Below, in pieces: positions 44,365 to 53,140 of a stretch of 64,000 bases of DNA. Position 1 is the stretch's first letter; each line of letters begins with the position of its first letter. The notes under the pieces were generated by a model. That model saw only the letters and a list, made by a program, of their open reading frames with translations. It ran no database searches and had not been told where the DNA came from. This DNA comes from Fodinibius salipaludis (GTDB taxonomy: Bacteria > Bacteroidota > Rhodothermia > Balneolales > Balneolaceae): positions 186,001-250,000 of the forward strand of contig NZ_NSKE01000003.1 in the NCBI RefSeq assembly GCF_002287075.1, read 5' to 3'. Position numbers and translations under genes: made by a program.

Positions 44365-45144
44365 ATGGAGTTATTCGGTTTTAGAACAGATGAAAAAGTT
44401 GGTTTGGCATTAGGGGGCGGCGCAACGCTTGGCGCGGCACATGTAGGCGTATTGCGGGCGTTGGAAGAATCCCAAATTGAAATCGACTGCATAGCGGGTA
44501 CCAGCATTGGGGCGATGGTCGGAGCGTTTTATGCATTTGGGATGTCGGTGGATGAAATTGAGAAAATTGCCCTGGAACTTGACTGGCCGGATATCTCAGG
44601 AATCGCCTTATCGCGAAGGGGGCTGTTGAACAATGACAAAATGGGAAAACGGTTGGATAAATATCTGGGGGATGTTCATTTCGAAGATGCTGATATATCC
44701 TTTGCCGCAGTAACGACCGACATTTCTACCGGTGAAAAAGTTATTCTTGATACAGGAGATGTTTCCGAAGCAGTAAAGGCAAGCACCTGTATTCCCGTGC
44801 TTTTTGAACCCATTGAATATAACGGACGTCTTTTGGTGGATGGCGGACTTAAAGAGAGCGTTCCGCTTTCAGCTATTCAAAATATGAGCGCTGAATTTAC
44901 CATCGGGGTAGATTTGAATGCTCATAGACAATACAAGCGTCCCGAAAATATATTGGATATCCTGAATAATACCTTGGAAATTGCTTTGAAGCACCTGGCT
45001 AACGTAAACCTTAATGAAATGGATCTGCTTATTCAGCCTAACCTGGCCGAGTTCAGCCGAAGTGAAACCAAAGATATTGATAAGATGATTTTGGAAGGAT
45101 ATGAGGCCGCCAAAACCATTTTGGATAAGGAAGAGATCGGATAA
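44365..45144 (+). CDS. Patatin-like phospholipase
   Basis: 259 aa with the Ser-Asp dyad of patatins: oxyanion loop LGGGATLGAAHVGVLRALEE, nucleophile motif GTSIGAMVGAFYAFGM, and the Asp in VDGGLKESVP. The length and lack of a signal peptide fit the cytoplasmic RssA/YlbK type of acyl hydrolase. It is divergent from the alkene reductase across a 204-bp gap that should hold both promoters. The substrate is unknown. Confidence 0.9.
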   Translation: MELFGFRTDEKVGLALGGGATLGAAHVGVLRALEESQIEIDCIAGTSIGAMVGAFYAFGMSVDEIEKIALELDWPDISGIALSRRGLLNNDKMGKRLDKYLGDVHFEDADISFAAVTTDISTGEKVILDTGDVSEAVKASTCIPVLFEPIEYNGRLLVDGGLKESVPLSAIQNMSAEFTIGVDLNAHRQYKRPENILDILNNTLEIALKHLANVNLNEMDLLIQPNLAEFSRSETKDIDKMILEGYEAAKTILDKEEIG

Positions 45145-45693
45145 GAGCATGGTTCATCACTGATTTTTTTCTGGGCCCTTCTCTTTTTTTACAAGGAATC
45201 GGTGTTGTGGTCTATATATGACGAAATATTAGAATATATAAAAAATGACCTCTTTTAGTTATAGGTCTCCTGATATAATAGTGAGACAGATAATGGACAG
45301 GATATATACCCAACTACAACTCCCCTGTCATCTCGAGTGAAACGAGAGATCTTTGTTTAATAGTAATGGCAACTTCAAAAACACAGATTTCTCTCTTTTC
45401 CCGAAAGCTTTTGGGATCGTTTGAAATGACAAAGGATAAGTTTAAAAGCAGTACTATCATTGGTAATGATGGGAATGAAATTCAATCCGTCTCCACCTGA
45501 TTCATATAATCTACTGAAGTGTTGGATTTCTCTTCAAAGATTCTTTTATCGATAATTTGACCCGAATTTCCTTTCGGTTACGTATCTGTTAGTAGGGATT
45601 ACTCAATTTAGTAGGGATTACTCAATTACGATCTACGAATCTTTTATTGGTCCAAAATCCCTTGACCAAAAATTTAATAAATCTACAGATACG
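45145..45693. other. Gene-free region with GTCAT palindrome and 19-nt tandem repeat
   Basis: 549 bases with no convincing gene. A full GTCAT repeat lies at 45327-45430 (GTCATCTCGAGTGAAACGAG ... TCGTTTGAAATGAC), with an extra nested AAAGCTTTTGGGA block in the right half. At 45590-45627 the 19-mer AGTAGGGATTACTCAATT(T/A) occurs twice head to tail, 67-104 bp before the lipoprotein start, which suits regulator binding or recent slippage. Confidence 0.6.
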
Positions 45694-47406
45694 ATGTATA
45701 AATCAAGAGTTGTCCAAACGATACTTATTTCATGCATTGCATTAATACTACTTTCATGCGGGGGTGACGACGAACCCAGCCCGACCGGCGGTGGGGAGCC
45801 AACCTTCTATGATGTTAGCGTAAACGTGAACCCGTCTGGTGCTGGTACCATTTCCCCTTCAGTAGATGATACATACGAAGAGGGCAAGGAGGTTGAATTG
45901 CAAGCTAATCCCGGTGATGAGTATGTGTTTGCCAGTTGGACCGGTGATTTAGAAGAAACAGACAATCCTTTATTGCTCACTGTTGACAAAAACTATGAAC
46001 TAACGGCGAATTTTGAACTCAAAACGTATGAACTTTTGGTCAGTACCGAAGGAGAAGGAGCCGTGTCAGAGACAGTAATTCAGGAAAAATCCAAAGAGTA
46101 TGAGCACGGCACGGTCGTAGAGCTTGCGGCCACTCCGGCTGAAGGCTGGCGATTTGTAGAGTGGCAGGGGGATATTACGGGCAGTGATAATCCGAAGCAG
46201 ATCACCGTGAATAGTCCCAAAGAAGTAACCGCCGTATTTGAGAAAAAAAGCTATCCCCTTACCATTCTGACCGATGGAGAGGGAGCCGTTTCAGAGACGG
46301 TGATACAGCAAAAGACCGCTGATTATGACCACGGTACGGTTGTAGAGCTGGAACCAAGTGCCGCTACCGGCTGGGAATTTGTCGGGTGGAAGGGCGATTT
46401 AACAGGTAGCCAAACCCCGATACAAATTACCGTAACGCAAAGCACAACGATTATAGCAGAATTTGAACTACTTGGCTCGGGCAGCCGCCCGGACTTCTAC
46501 CTGGCTGAAAACGGGGTGACTATAAAATGTGAGGCTGCCAGCGTAGGCGACACTGGAACGGTGGATGGGGAGGAATACACTAAGCGCATCGCCGGAGATA
46601 TTACCACTGGCAATGCCCCCACTACTTGCACCAGTGGCATTATGACTATGAGGACAATGTTCAGGGATTCAACGGCCTTTAACGGAGATATCAGCCACTG
46701 GGATGTGTCCAGTGTCATTGACATGAGTCTGATGTTTTATAATGCTTCATCCTTTAACCAGGATATTGGTGATTGGGATGTTTCCAGTGTAGGTAATATG
46801 AGTCAGATGTTTCAGTATGCTGCATCCTTCAACCAGAATATCGGTGATTGGGATGTGTCCGGGGTAGAAGAAATGGGTTGGATGTTTCGGGATACCGATG
46901 CCTTCAATCAAGATATTGGCGGCTGGGACGTATCCAATGTAACGGATATGCGTCTGATGTTTTATAATGCTTCATCTTTTAATCAGGATATTGGTGATTG
47001 GGATGTTTCCAGTGTAACAAATATGTATGCTATGTTTCAAGGCCCCTTTTCCGGAACCTCATCTTTTAATGCAGATATCAGCGACTGGGATGTCTCCGGT
47101 GTAGAAAATATGGGTAAGATGTTCCAGAATGCCGATACCTTCAATCAAGATATCAGCGGTTGGGATGTATCCGGCGTAACCAATATGAGTGGTATGTTTT
47201 CTGGCGCTTCAGCCTTTAACCAGGACATTGGTAGTTGGGATGTTTCTGCCGTGACAACTATGGGGGCTATGTTCAATAATGCCTCTTCCTTTAACCAAGA
47301 CCTCAGCGGTTGGTGCGTATCCAATATTTCATCCGAGCCCACAAATTTTTCAGCCGGCAGTCTGCTTACGAATAGTAATAAACCGGTTTGGGGAACCTGT
47401 CCATAA
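45694..47406 (+). CDS. Surface lipoprotein with InlB-type repeats and BspA-like (DUF285) repeats, copy 1
   Basis: 570 aa. The signal peptide ends in lipobox LLSC (C22), followed by an acidic GGDDEPSPTGGG linker. Three divergent InlB B-repeat modules occupy about 38-108, 110-185 and 186-260 (each ends like NPKQITVNSPKEVTAVFEKK). A short module FYLAENGVTIKCEAASVGDT with two cysteines leads into about nine DUF285 units of about 25 residues (WDVSSVIDMSLMFYNASSFN QDIG type) up to WCVSNIS. BspA-type proteins mediate adhesion in other bacteria; the role here is unknown. It is followed by a hairpin terminator and a paralog. Confidence 0.88.
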   Translation: MYKSRVVQTILISCIALILLSCGGDDEPSPTGGGEPTFYDVSVNVNPSGAGTISPSVDDTYEEGKEVELQANPGDEYVFASWTGDLEETDNPLLLTVDKNYELTANFELKTYELLVSTEGEGAVSETVIQEKSKEYEHGTVVELAATPAEGWRFVEWQGDITGSDNPKQITVNSPKEVTAVFEKKSYPLTILTDGEGAVSETVIQQKTADYDHGTVVELEPSAATGWEFVGWKGDLTGSQTPIQITVTQSTTIIAEFELLGSGSRPDFYLAENGVTIKCEAASVGDTGTVDGEEYTKRIAGDITTGNAPTTCTSGIMTMRTMFRDSTAFNGDISHWDVSSVIDMSLMFYNASSFNQDIGDWDVSSVGNMSQMFQYAASFNQNIGDWDVSGVEEMGWMFRDTDAFNQDIGGWDVSNVTDMRLMFYNASSFNQDIGDWDVSSVTNMYAMFQGPFSGTSSFNADISDWDVSGVENMGKMFQNADTFNQDISGWDVSGVTNMSGMFSGASAFNQDIGSWDVSAVTTMGAMFNNASSFNQDLSGWCVSNISSEPTNFSAGSLLTNSNKPVWGTCP

Positions 47407-47447
47407 TTTGCCAGCAAATTAATTGATATTGTTTTGTCAGAAATAAT

Positions 47448-47480
47448 AAATGCCCGGCTCTTCTAAAGTGCCGGGCATTT
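47448..47480 (+). terminator. TGCCCGGC hairpin after lipoprotein copy 1
   Basis: AAATGCCCGGC (47448-47458) pairs perfectly with GCCGGGCATTT (47470-47480), with CTT/AAG extending inside after a T-T mismatch. It is followed by GTGTATAAAA, the same flank as after copy 2. Confidence 0.8.
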
Positions 47481-47671
47481 GTGTATAAAAGTCACCAGCT
47501 TCTGACGTACATGGTTAGAATTGTGCACTACTTATACATGTCCATGGGGTCTCCGATTAGTTGATTTTACAAGTCGATTAATATTTTATATATCTTTAAA
47601 AATTTATTTCAAGGGAGCTACAAATAATTCTGTTAAATATTTTTTTAACGCATCAAGAGAGCCTAACTGTT

Positions 47672-49582
47672 ATGAGACGTTTATTATATTCTTCAATTCT
47701 TGTACTTCTTACCATTTCATTTATTTCTTGCGGGGGCGATTCGGGTACCGGCCCTGATCCGGATAACGACAACGAAGGCACCGGTGGAGAAGAAGCGACC
47801 ACCTACACCGTGGAGGTCTCTGCTGCCGATGGCGGCTCGGTGTCGCCTTCCGGGTCCAACGAATATGAAGAAGGCGAGGAAATAGAGATTGAAGCCAGTG
47901 CCAACGACGAATATCTGTTTTCCGAGTGGACGGGCGATACCGAAAGCGAGGAGAACCCGCTGTCGCTTACCGTGGACCAAGACTATTCGCTGACGGCTAA
48001 TTTTGAAAAGAAAAGCTATTCACTGACCACCAATACCGAAGGGGACGGAGCCATCGATGAAAATGTGATTGAGGAAAAATCCACTGATTACGAGAGTGGC
48101 ACGGTCGTGGAACTGACGGCCAATCCCGCCGATGGGTATAAATTTGTGGAGTGGAAAGGCGATCTGACAGGCACCGATAATCCCCAGCAAATAACCGTGG
48201 ACAGCCCCAAAGAAGTGACAGCGGTTTTTGAGAAGAAGACGTATTCGCTGACCACGAATACCGAAGGGGAAGGAGCCATCGATGAAAATGTGGTTCAAGA
48301 GAAATCCACCGATTATGAGCACGGCACGGTTGTAGAGCTGACGGCCAATCCTGGCGAAGGGTATAAATTTGTAGAGTGGAAGGGCGACCTGTCAGGCACC
48401 GACAATCCCCAGCAAATAACCGTGGACAGCCCCAAAGAAGTGACGGCCGTATTTGAGAAGAAAAGCTTTGCACTGACTACTAATACGAGCGGGAGCGGTT
48501 CAATAACAAAATCTCCTGATCAGTCAACTTATGAATATGGAACGACTGTTGAGTTGGAGGCTGTCCCGGCTGACGGCCATGTATTCGTAGAGTGGACTGG
48601 TGCAATAGCGAGTGCTGATAATCCTGTTCAGCTAACTGTCGATGAGGAAAAGGAAATGACGGCAGTCTTCGAAGAGGAACAAGCAAAATTCTATCTGGCA
48701 TCCAACGGGGTGACTATAAAGTGTGAGGCTGCCAGTGTGGGGGATACAGGAACGGTAGATGGTGTGACTTATACTAAGCGCAGCGCCGATCAAATTACCA
48801 CTGACAACGCCCCCACTACTTGTACCTCGGGCACTACGGATATGAGCGAGTTGTTCAAATATGAGGATAATTTTAACGGTGATATTGGGCACTGGGATGT
48901 TTCTTCAGTAACAAATATGCACCGAATGTTTACAGATGCCGACGATTTCAATCAAGATCTCAATAGCTGGGATGTATCCAATGTAACAGACATGAGTGTA
49001 ATGTTCGCATCAGCCTCTAAGTTTAATGGAAATATCAGTGGATGGGATATATCGAGTGTAACTGATATGAGTGCAATGTTTAATGGCGCATTATCTTTTA
49101 ATGGTGATCTCAGCGATTGGGATGTTTCCTCTGTAACAGATATGAGCAGTATGTTTAGGAAGGCTAATGATTTCAATGGGGACATCAGCGTTTGGGATGT
49201 GTTAAGCGTAACGGATATGAGCAATATGTTTTCCTCTGCAGCTTCTTTTAATCAAAATATTGGTTCTTGGGCTGTGAACAATGTGACGGATATGAGTAGA
49301 ATGTTTTATGAAACTGATTCTTTTGACCAAGACCTGGACAATTGGGATGTGTCTAGTGTTGAAAATATGGATAGTATGTTTGCCTATTCCACTTTTGATG
49401 GGATTATTAGTAATTGGAATGTGTCGAATGTGACTAATATGGATCAAATGTTCTATTACGGTGCTTTTAATCGTGATATCAGTGGCTGGTGCGTTGAAAA
49501 AATTTACTCTGAACCTGACAGGTTTTCAGAATGGGGTGCCCTTGAAGAAAGCCACAAACCTGAATGGGGCACGTGCCCATAA
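47672..49582 (+). CDS. Surface lipoprotein with InlB-type repeats and BspA-like (DUF285) repeats, copy 2
   Basis: 636 aa, a paralog of the preceding gene with four InlB-type modules instead of three. Lipobox FISC (C20) is followed by a Gly/Asp/Glu-rich linker. The modules at about 108-183 and 184-259 are nearly identical at the DNA level (period 228 bp; both contain CGAAGGGG(A/G)(C/A)GGAGCCATCG). The FYLASNGVTIKCEAASVGDT junction and about nine DUF285 units follow, ending WCVEKIYSEPDRF...PEWGTCP. The region 47750-48460 looks GC-richer than the DUF285 part. Both genes share the same tail and terminator, indicating duplication of the whole unit. Confidence 0.88.
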   Translation: MRRLLYSSILVLLTISFISCGGDSGTGPDPDNDNEGTGGEEATTYTVEVSAADGGSVSPSGSNEYEEGEEIEIEASANDEYLFSEWTGDTESEENPLSLTVDQDYSLTANFEKKSYSLTTNTEGDGAIDENVIEEKSTDYESGTVVELTANPADGYKFVEWKGDLTGTDNPQQITVDSPKEVTAVFEKKTYSLTTNTEGEGAIDENVVQEKSTDYEHGTVVELTANPGEGYKFVEWKGDLSGTDNPQQITVDSPKEVTAVFEKKSFALTTNTSGSGSITKSPDQSTYEYGTTVELEAVPADGHVFVEWTGAIASADNPVQLTVDEEKEMTAVFEEEQAKFYLASNGVTIKCEAASVGDTGTVDGVTYTKRSADQITTDNAPTTCTSGTTDMSELFKYEDNFNGDIGHWDVSSVTNMHRMFTDADDFNQDLNSWDVSNVTDMSVMFASASKFNGNISGWDISSVTDMSAMFNGALSFNGDLSDWDVSSVTDMSSMFRKANDFNGDISVWDVLSVTDMSNMFSSAASFNQNIGSWAVNNVTDMSRMFYETDSFDQDLDNWDVSSVENMDSMFAYSTFDGIISNWNVSNVTNMDQMFYYGAFNRDISGWCVEKIYSEPDRFSEWGALEESHKPEWGTCP

Positions 49583-49605
49583 TAGGCCTACAAGTATATC
49601 TAATA

Positions 49606-49639
49606 AAATGCCCGGCAACTTCTGAAGTGCCGGGCATTT
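49606..49639. terminator. TGCCCGGC hairpin after lipoprotein copy 2
   Basis: AAATGCCCGGC (49606-49616) and GCCGGGCATTT (49629-49639) form an 11-bp stem with CTT/AAG inside the loop. It lies between convergent genes, 24 bp after the lipoprotein stop and 15 bp past the SDR stop, and can serve both strands. Confidence 0.8.
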
Positions 49640-49653
49640 GTGTATAAAAACAA

Positions 49654-50367
49654 TCAGCTTTTGCCATACACCGTTACGATACTTCCCCGCGTTACTTCAT
49701 TTTCGGGAGAAACCAAGTAGGCAACCTGTTGGGCCAACTGCTTGGGCTTCGGCCACTTGCCAAAATCAGCATCGGGCATGCTTTTGCGGTTTTGTGGCGT
49801 ATCAATCACCGAAGGGGCAATGGCGTTAACTAAAATATCATCCTCCACTACTTCGGCAGCCAGTGATTCAGTGAGTGCTGCAACACCTGCTTTAGATGTT
49901 GTATAGGCTGTCATTCCTTTTCCCTGTCGCGGCTCCTGGGCGGGACGTGCGGCAATATTGACAATACGTCCACCTTTGCCCTGTGACTTAAAATGCTGCA
50001 CCGAAGCGCGACAGCTGTTGAAACAGGTAACTAAGTTTAAATTAATTTGCTTCATAAAATCCGCTTTGGGCGTGTTTTCAATGGAACCCATGCCAAAACC
50101 GCCGGCAATATGAATAGATCCCCATAGGGAGCCGTTGGCGTCAATCGCATCCTCATAAAATGATTGTGCCTGGGCTTCATCGGATAAATCCACACCAACC
50201 TTGGCAAAAACATTTTCGTGATCCGACAGCTCAAAAGAATCAAACTCATCCTGATTAAAGCAGGGGACGCTGCAAGTGGCACCGGAATCTAATAATAATT
50301 CTACAACAGCAGTCCCCAGTGATCCGGCTCCGCCTGTTACAATCACATGTCGATCAGAAAAATCCAT
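49654..50367 (-). CDS. SDR family oxidoreductase with replaced catalytic Ser
   Basis: 237 aa from the ATG at 50367 (MDFSDRHVIVTGGAGSLG); the frame is open further up, but a 22-residue extension before the Rossmann strand is not expected. The cofactor motif is TGGAGSLG and the active-site YTTSK is present (Y-x3-K), but the catalytic Ser strand reads IVNIAARPAQEP, with Ala where SDRs have Ser. HIAGGFGMGSIE replaces the usual NNAG. It may be a weak dehydrogenase/reductase or non-catalytic. Its 5' side shares the intergenic region with the sigma-54 promoter of trkH. Substrate unknown. Confidence 0.82.
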   Translation of the reverse strand: MDFSDRHVIVTGGAGSLGTAVVELLLDSGATCSVPCFNQDEFDSFELSDHENVFAKVGVDLSDEAQAQSFYEDAIDANGSLWGSIHIAGGFGMGSIENTPKADFMKQINLNLVTCFNSCRASVQHFKSQGKGGRIVNIAARPAQEPRQGKGMTAYTTSKAGVAALTESLAAEVVEDDILVNAIAPSVIDTPQNRKSMPDADFGKWPKPKQLAQQVAYLVSPENEVTRGSIVTVYGKS

Positions 50368-50509
50368 AGTCAATTCTATAAAGTTTGAAACCACCCCCAT
50401 TACAGATAAAAAAAGAGTGGAATTGAGATTCAATTATTCAATGAATCCAAGTTAAAAATAAACAAATAGAAACTTTAGTCTTCTATGTTCCCAAATACTT
50501 AAAAAAATA

Positions 50510-50543
50510 TCCCATTTTGAGAATATGATCTCCCAAAATGAAG
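50510..50543. promoter_or_regulatory. Paired enhancer sites upstream of trkH
   Basis: TCCCATTTTGAGA (50510-50522; reverse TCTCAAAATGGGA) and TCCCAAAATGAAG (50531-50543). Each fits the palindrome TCYCAAAATGRGA (13/13 and 11/13). The centres (50516, 50537) are 21 bp apart, two helical turns, and 130 and 109 bp upstream of the promoter GG at 50646. The kdp promoter has two sites at exactly the same distances. Confidence 0.75.
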
Positions 50544-50644
50544 CATTATAAAATGAGAATTAAATTCCATTTTCTGTTAGAAAATCCTATAAATCGTTGC
50601 ATAACAATTGGTTTTGGATATAATGGATGTGCTTCAATTTGAAT

Positions 50645-50659
50645 TGGCACGTTTTTTTC
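50645..50659 (+). promoter_or_regulatory. Sigma-54 promoter of trkH-trkA
   Basis: TGGCACGTTTTTTTC matches the sigma-54 consensus TGGCACG-N4-TTGC at 10 of 11 fixed positions (TTTC for TTGC) with correct GG-to-GC spacing. The expected transcript start is about 50671, leaving a leader of about 190 nt. Confidence 0.78.
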
Positions 50660-50860
50660 AACTTATCTTATGTTCCAAGACTGTATCTCAAATACAGATG
50701 GCCATATATCACAAGACAATTGTATCGAAGATTGAAAACTATGTGTAATTAGCGGAAGCTGTTATAGGTGTAGATGACGACGATCCCTGTAAAATAGTTG
50801 AATAGTCTCCTTTCTAAATAATAGAAATACAACGAATAAGATTTAGATAATCCCCAATAC

Positions 50861-52429
50861 ATGAACGCAAAAAGAAGTCAATTTAGAACCATCATTAGAG
50901 ATGTTGGAAGCATCCAATTACTCATTGGTCCCATATTACTGATTCCGGGTTTGGTTTCTATGTTATATGGTGAAACCTATTCGGCCTTCTCTTTTGGAAT
51001 CAGCTCGGTTATTACTACCCTTTTTGGAGGTATTGCCTATCAAATAAATAAAAAGGCAGAGAGCAACGGACAGAGTCAGGCGATGATGACGGCAGCAGCG
51101 GCCTGGATGGTGACTTCGTTCTTCGGAGCTCTTCCCTTTTTCATCGCTGCTCATATTACTCCGGTTGAGGTAGCTCAGTCATTTGTACCGGCCGGAGAAA
51201 CCTATTCTTCAAGCCTATACAATTTTAAGAGTTTCCTGCACGCTTTGTTTGAGAGTGTGAGTTCATATACCACCACCGGTTTGACGATGAGCGTTCATGA
51301 GCCGTCGGTTGGCTATGGACTACTGTTCTACCGCTCATTTGCGCAATGGCTTGGTGGGGCGGGTATGATTGTGTTGTCACTTGCTATCTTACGACACTCT
51401 AGCGGTATGCATGGGTTAGCCCTGTACAATGTTGAGGCCAGCGGACAAAAAATACGCCCCAATGTCAGGCAGACCACGCAAGCTATCTGGAAGGTCTATC
51501 TAACTGTCACATCCTTTTCTGCACTGTATATCTTTGTGGGCACCTGGATGGTATTTCCTGACTATAATCTTCTGCAAAACCTGTTTGAAGCGGTTAATCA
51601 TGCCATGACCGGTCAGTCAACAGGAGGGTTCAGTACTTTTGATGACAGTATTTCCGGCTATGGATCATACGCCATGGAGATGATTTACCTATTGCCAATG
51701 TTATTGGGGGCGATCTCTATCCCATTATATTACAAAATTTACGAGAAAGGGAGCTTAAAAGAACTATGGCTGGATTACCAGGGGCGTTGGCTTATTCTGC
51801 TGAATATTGTTGGTTCTACGGTGCTGATTATAATGTTAATGAGTTCATTTTCTTTTTCTCAATCATTCAGAGAGGGGATTTTCCAATTTATTAGTGCGTT
51901 GACGACCACCGGCTGGCAAACGGCTGATTTAAACACGTGGCCAGTTTATGCCACATTATTGATGGCTTCGATCCCAATGATTATTGGAGGATCAACTGGA
52001 GCTACGGTAGGAGGAATTAAGATTTTTCGTGCCTATTTTATGGCAAAAGGATTTACATGGAAATTAAAGAAGGTTATTCAGCCGTCCAGTAGTATTATTT
52101 CAGTAAAGTTAGGAACAGACCGCTACCCATACAAAGAAGTTTCTGACGATTTGATGGAAGCATATGTGTACTCCATGTTATATTTTGTCGTACTATTGGG
52201 GGGCATTATAATTAGTGCCATGTTTATGGGAGAAAACTTTCAATTGATTGATGCCATCTTTGAATCGGTCTCAGCACAGGGTACGGTAGGTTTATCCAGT
52301 GGACTCACAAGTCCTTCTATGCATCCCGTAACAGAGATAACCTATATCATTCAAATGTTGGTAGGACGTCTGGAGCTTATTCCGATACTCATTATGCTGC
52401 GCTCATTTTTCAAACACTCAAAGATTTAA
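50861..52429 (+). CDS. trkH: Potassium uptake protein TrkH/KtrB, channel subunit
   Basis: 522 aa with the fourfold M1-P-M2 layout of the Trk/Ktr superfamily. Four selectivity-filter loops are visible: SSYTTTGLTMS, MTGQSTGGFSTFD, SALTTTGWQTADLN and SAQGTVGLSSGLT, each with the conserved Gly. The N-terminal pair of extra helices (SIQLLIGPILLIPGLVSML, FSFGISSVITTLFGGIAY) fits TrkH rather than the shorter KtrB. It imports K+ through the inner membrane, gated by the TrkA encoded 24 bp downstream. It is preceded by a sigma-54 promoter and paired enhancer sites. Confidence 0.95.
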   Translation: MNAKRSQFRTIIRDVGSIQLLIGPILLIPGLVSMLYGETYSAFSFGISSVITTLFGGIAYQINKKAESNGQSQAMMTAAAAWMVTSFFGALPFFIAAHITPVEVAQSFVPAGETYSSSLYNFKSFLHALFESVSSYTTTGLTMSVHEPSVGYGLLFYRSFAQWLGGAGMIVLSLAILRHSSGMHGLALYNVEASGQKIRPNVRQTTQAIWKVYLTVTSFSALYIFVGTWMVFPDYNLLQNLFEAVNHAMTGQSTGGFSTFDDSISGYGSYAMEMIYLLPMLLGAISIPLYYKIYEKGSLKELWLDYQGRWLILLNIVGSTVLIIMLMSSFSFSQSFREGIFQFISALTTTGWQTADLNTWPVYATLLMASIPMIIGGSTGATVGGIKIFRAYFMAKGFTWKLKKVIQPSSSIISVKLGTDRYPYKEVSDDLMEAYVYSMLYFVVLLGGIIISAMFMGENFQLIDAIFESVSAQGTVGLSSGLTSPSMHPVTEITYIIQMLVGRLELIPILIMLRSFFKHSKI

Positions 52430-52453
52430 CTAAAACTTTTACAAACAAGAGTT

Positions 52454-53140
52454 ATGACTAAACAGAATAATATGATGTATCTTATCGTCGTGGGAGCTGG
52501 TCGCATAGGCAACCGTGTCATTGAACTGGCTACTCATGACGGACACGAAGTCGTGGTAATAGAGAAAAATACGGACTTGGCAGAAGTAACAAGCTCAAAG
52601 TATGATTGCCTGGTCATTAATGACGATGCCTCCAAAAACGATGTATTGGAAGATGCCGGTATTGAAGAAGCAGATGCCTTAATCACGACCACCAATGATG
52701 ATTCCACCAATCTCTTAGTGATGATGCTGGGACGGCGATATAACGTCCCCCGGTTGTTGAGTTCGGTCAGAGAGCCGGATCATATCAGTTTGTTTGATGA
52801 ATTGGATATCGATTCTGTTGAAAGTCCTCACCGATTGAATGGAGAATTCCTGTACAAAACGATTCAGCGTCCGGGTATTAAAGATTTTATGCGCCTGGAT
52901 GGAGGAGCTGAGATTGTCGAGGTTGTACTTGAGAAAGAATCTTCACTAATCGGGCTGACTATTATTGAAGCGCTTGAATCCGAGAAAGTTGCAGAGGATG
53001 TCATTATTGTAGCTATTTACAGGGAGGGTGAGCTTATCATTCCGCGAGGTAATACCAAGTTTGAAGCAGGAGATACTATAACAGTGTTGTCCAAAGAAGG
53101 AATAGGAGAAGATGTCATTCAGACATTTAAACCCCGGTAA
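52454..53140 (+). CDS. trkA: TrkA-type potassium uptake regulator (RCK protein)
   Basis: 228 aa: one TrkA_N Rossmann module with LIVVGAGRIGNRVIELATHD and the ITTTNDDSTNLL nucleotide-binding region, then one TrkA_C module (about 140-228, VVLEKESSLIGLTIIEALES and the PRGNTKFEAGDTITVLS strand). A single N+C pair is KtrA-like, half the E. coli TrkA. RCK proteins form cytosolic rings that gate the TrkH channel in response to nucleotides. It is 24 bp after trkH, in one operon. The ATG codons at 52472 and 52475 are also possible starts. Confidence 0.93.
   Translation: MTKQNNMMYLIVVGAGRIGNRVIELATHDGHEVVVIEKNTDLAEVTSSKYDCLVINDDASKNDVLEDAGIEEADALITTTNDDSTNLLVMMLGRRYNVPRLLSSVREPDHISLFDELDIDSVESPHRLNGEFLYKTIQRPGIKDFMRLDGGAEIVEVVLEKESSLIGLTIIEALESEKVAEDVIIVAIYREGELIIPRGNTKFEAGDTITVLSKEGIGEDVIQTFKPR

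Larger units (their letters stand above)
50368..50860. other. Regulatory region upstream of trkH
   Basis: 493 gene-free bases. They contain the SDR promoter region, a pair of TCYCAAAATGRGA sites (50510-50543), weaker half-sites at 50546-50558 and 50566-50577, the sigma-54 promoter at 50645-50659 and a predicted leader of about 190 nt before the trkH start. I do not recognise a riboswitch in the leader. Confidence 0.5.

Noticed and set aside
47521-47757. 78-codon frame before the second lipoprotein
   Set aside because: It overlaps the signal-peptide part of the real gene in another frame and has no protein-like pattern.
50671-50860. c-di-AMP or other riboswitch in the trkH leader
   Set aside because: I could not recognise a known consensus; only the leader length is suggestive.
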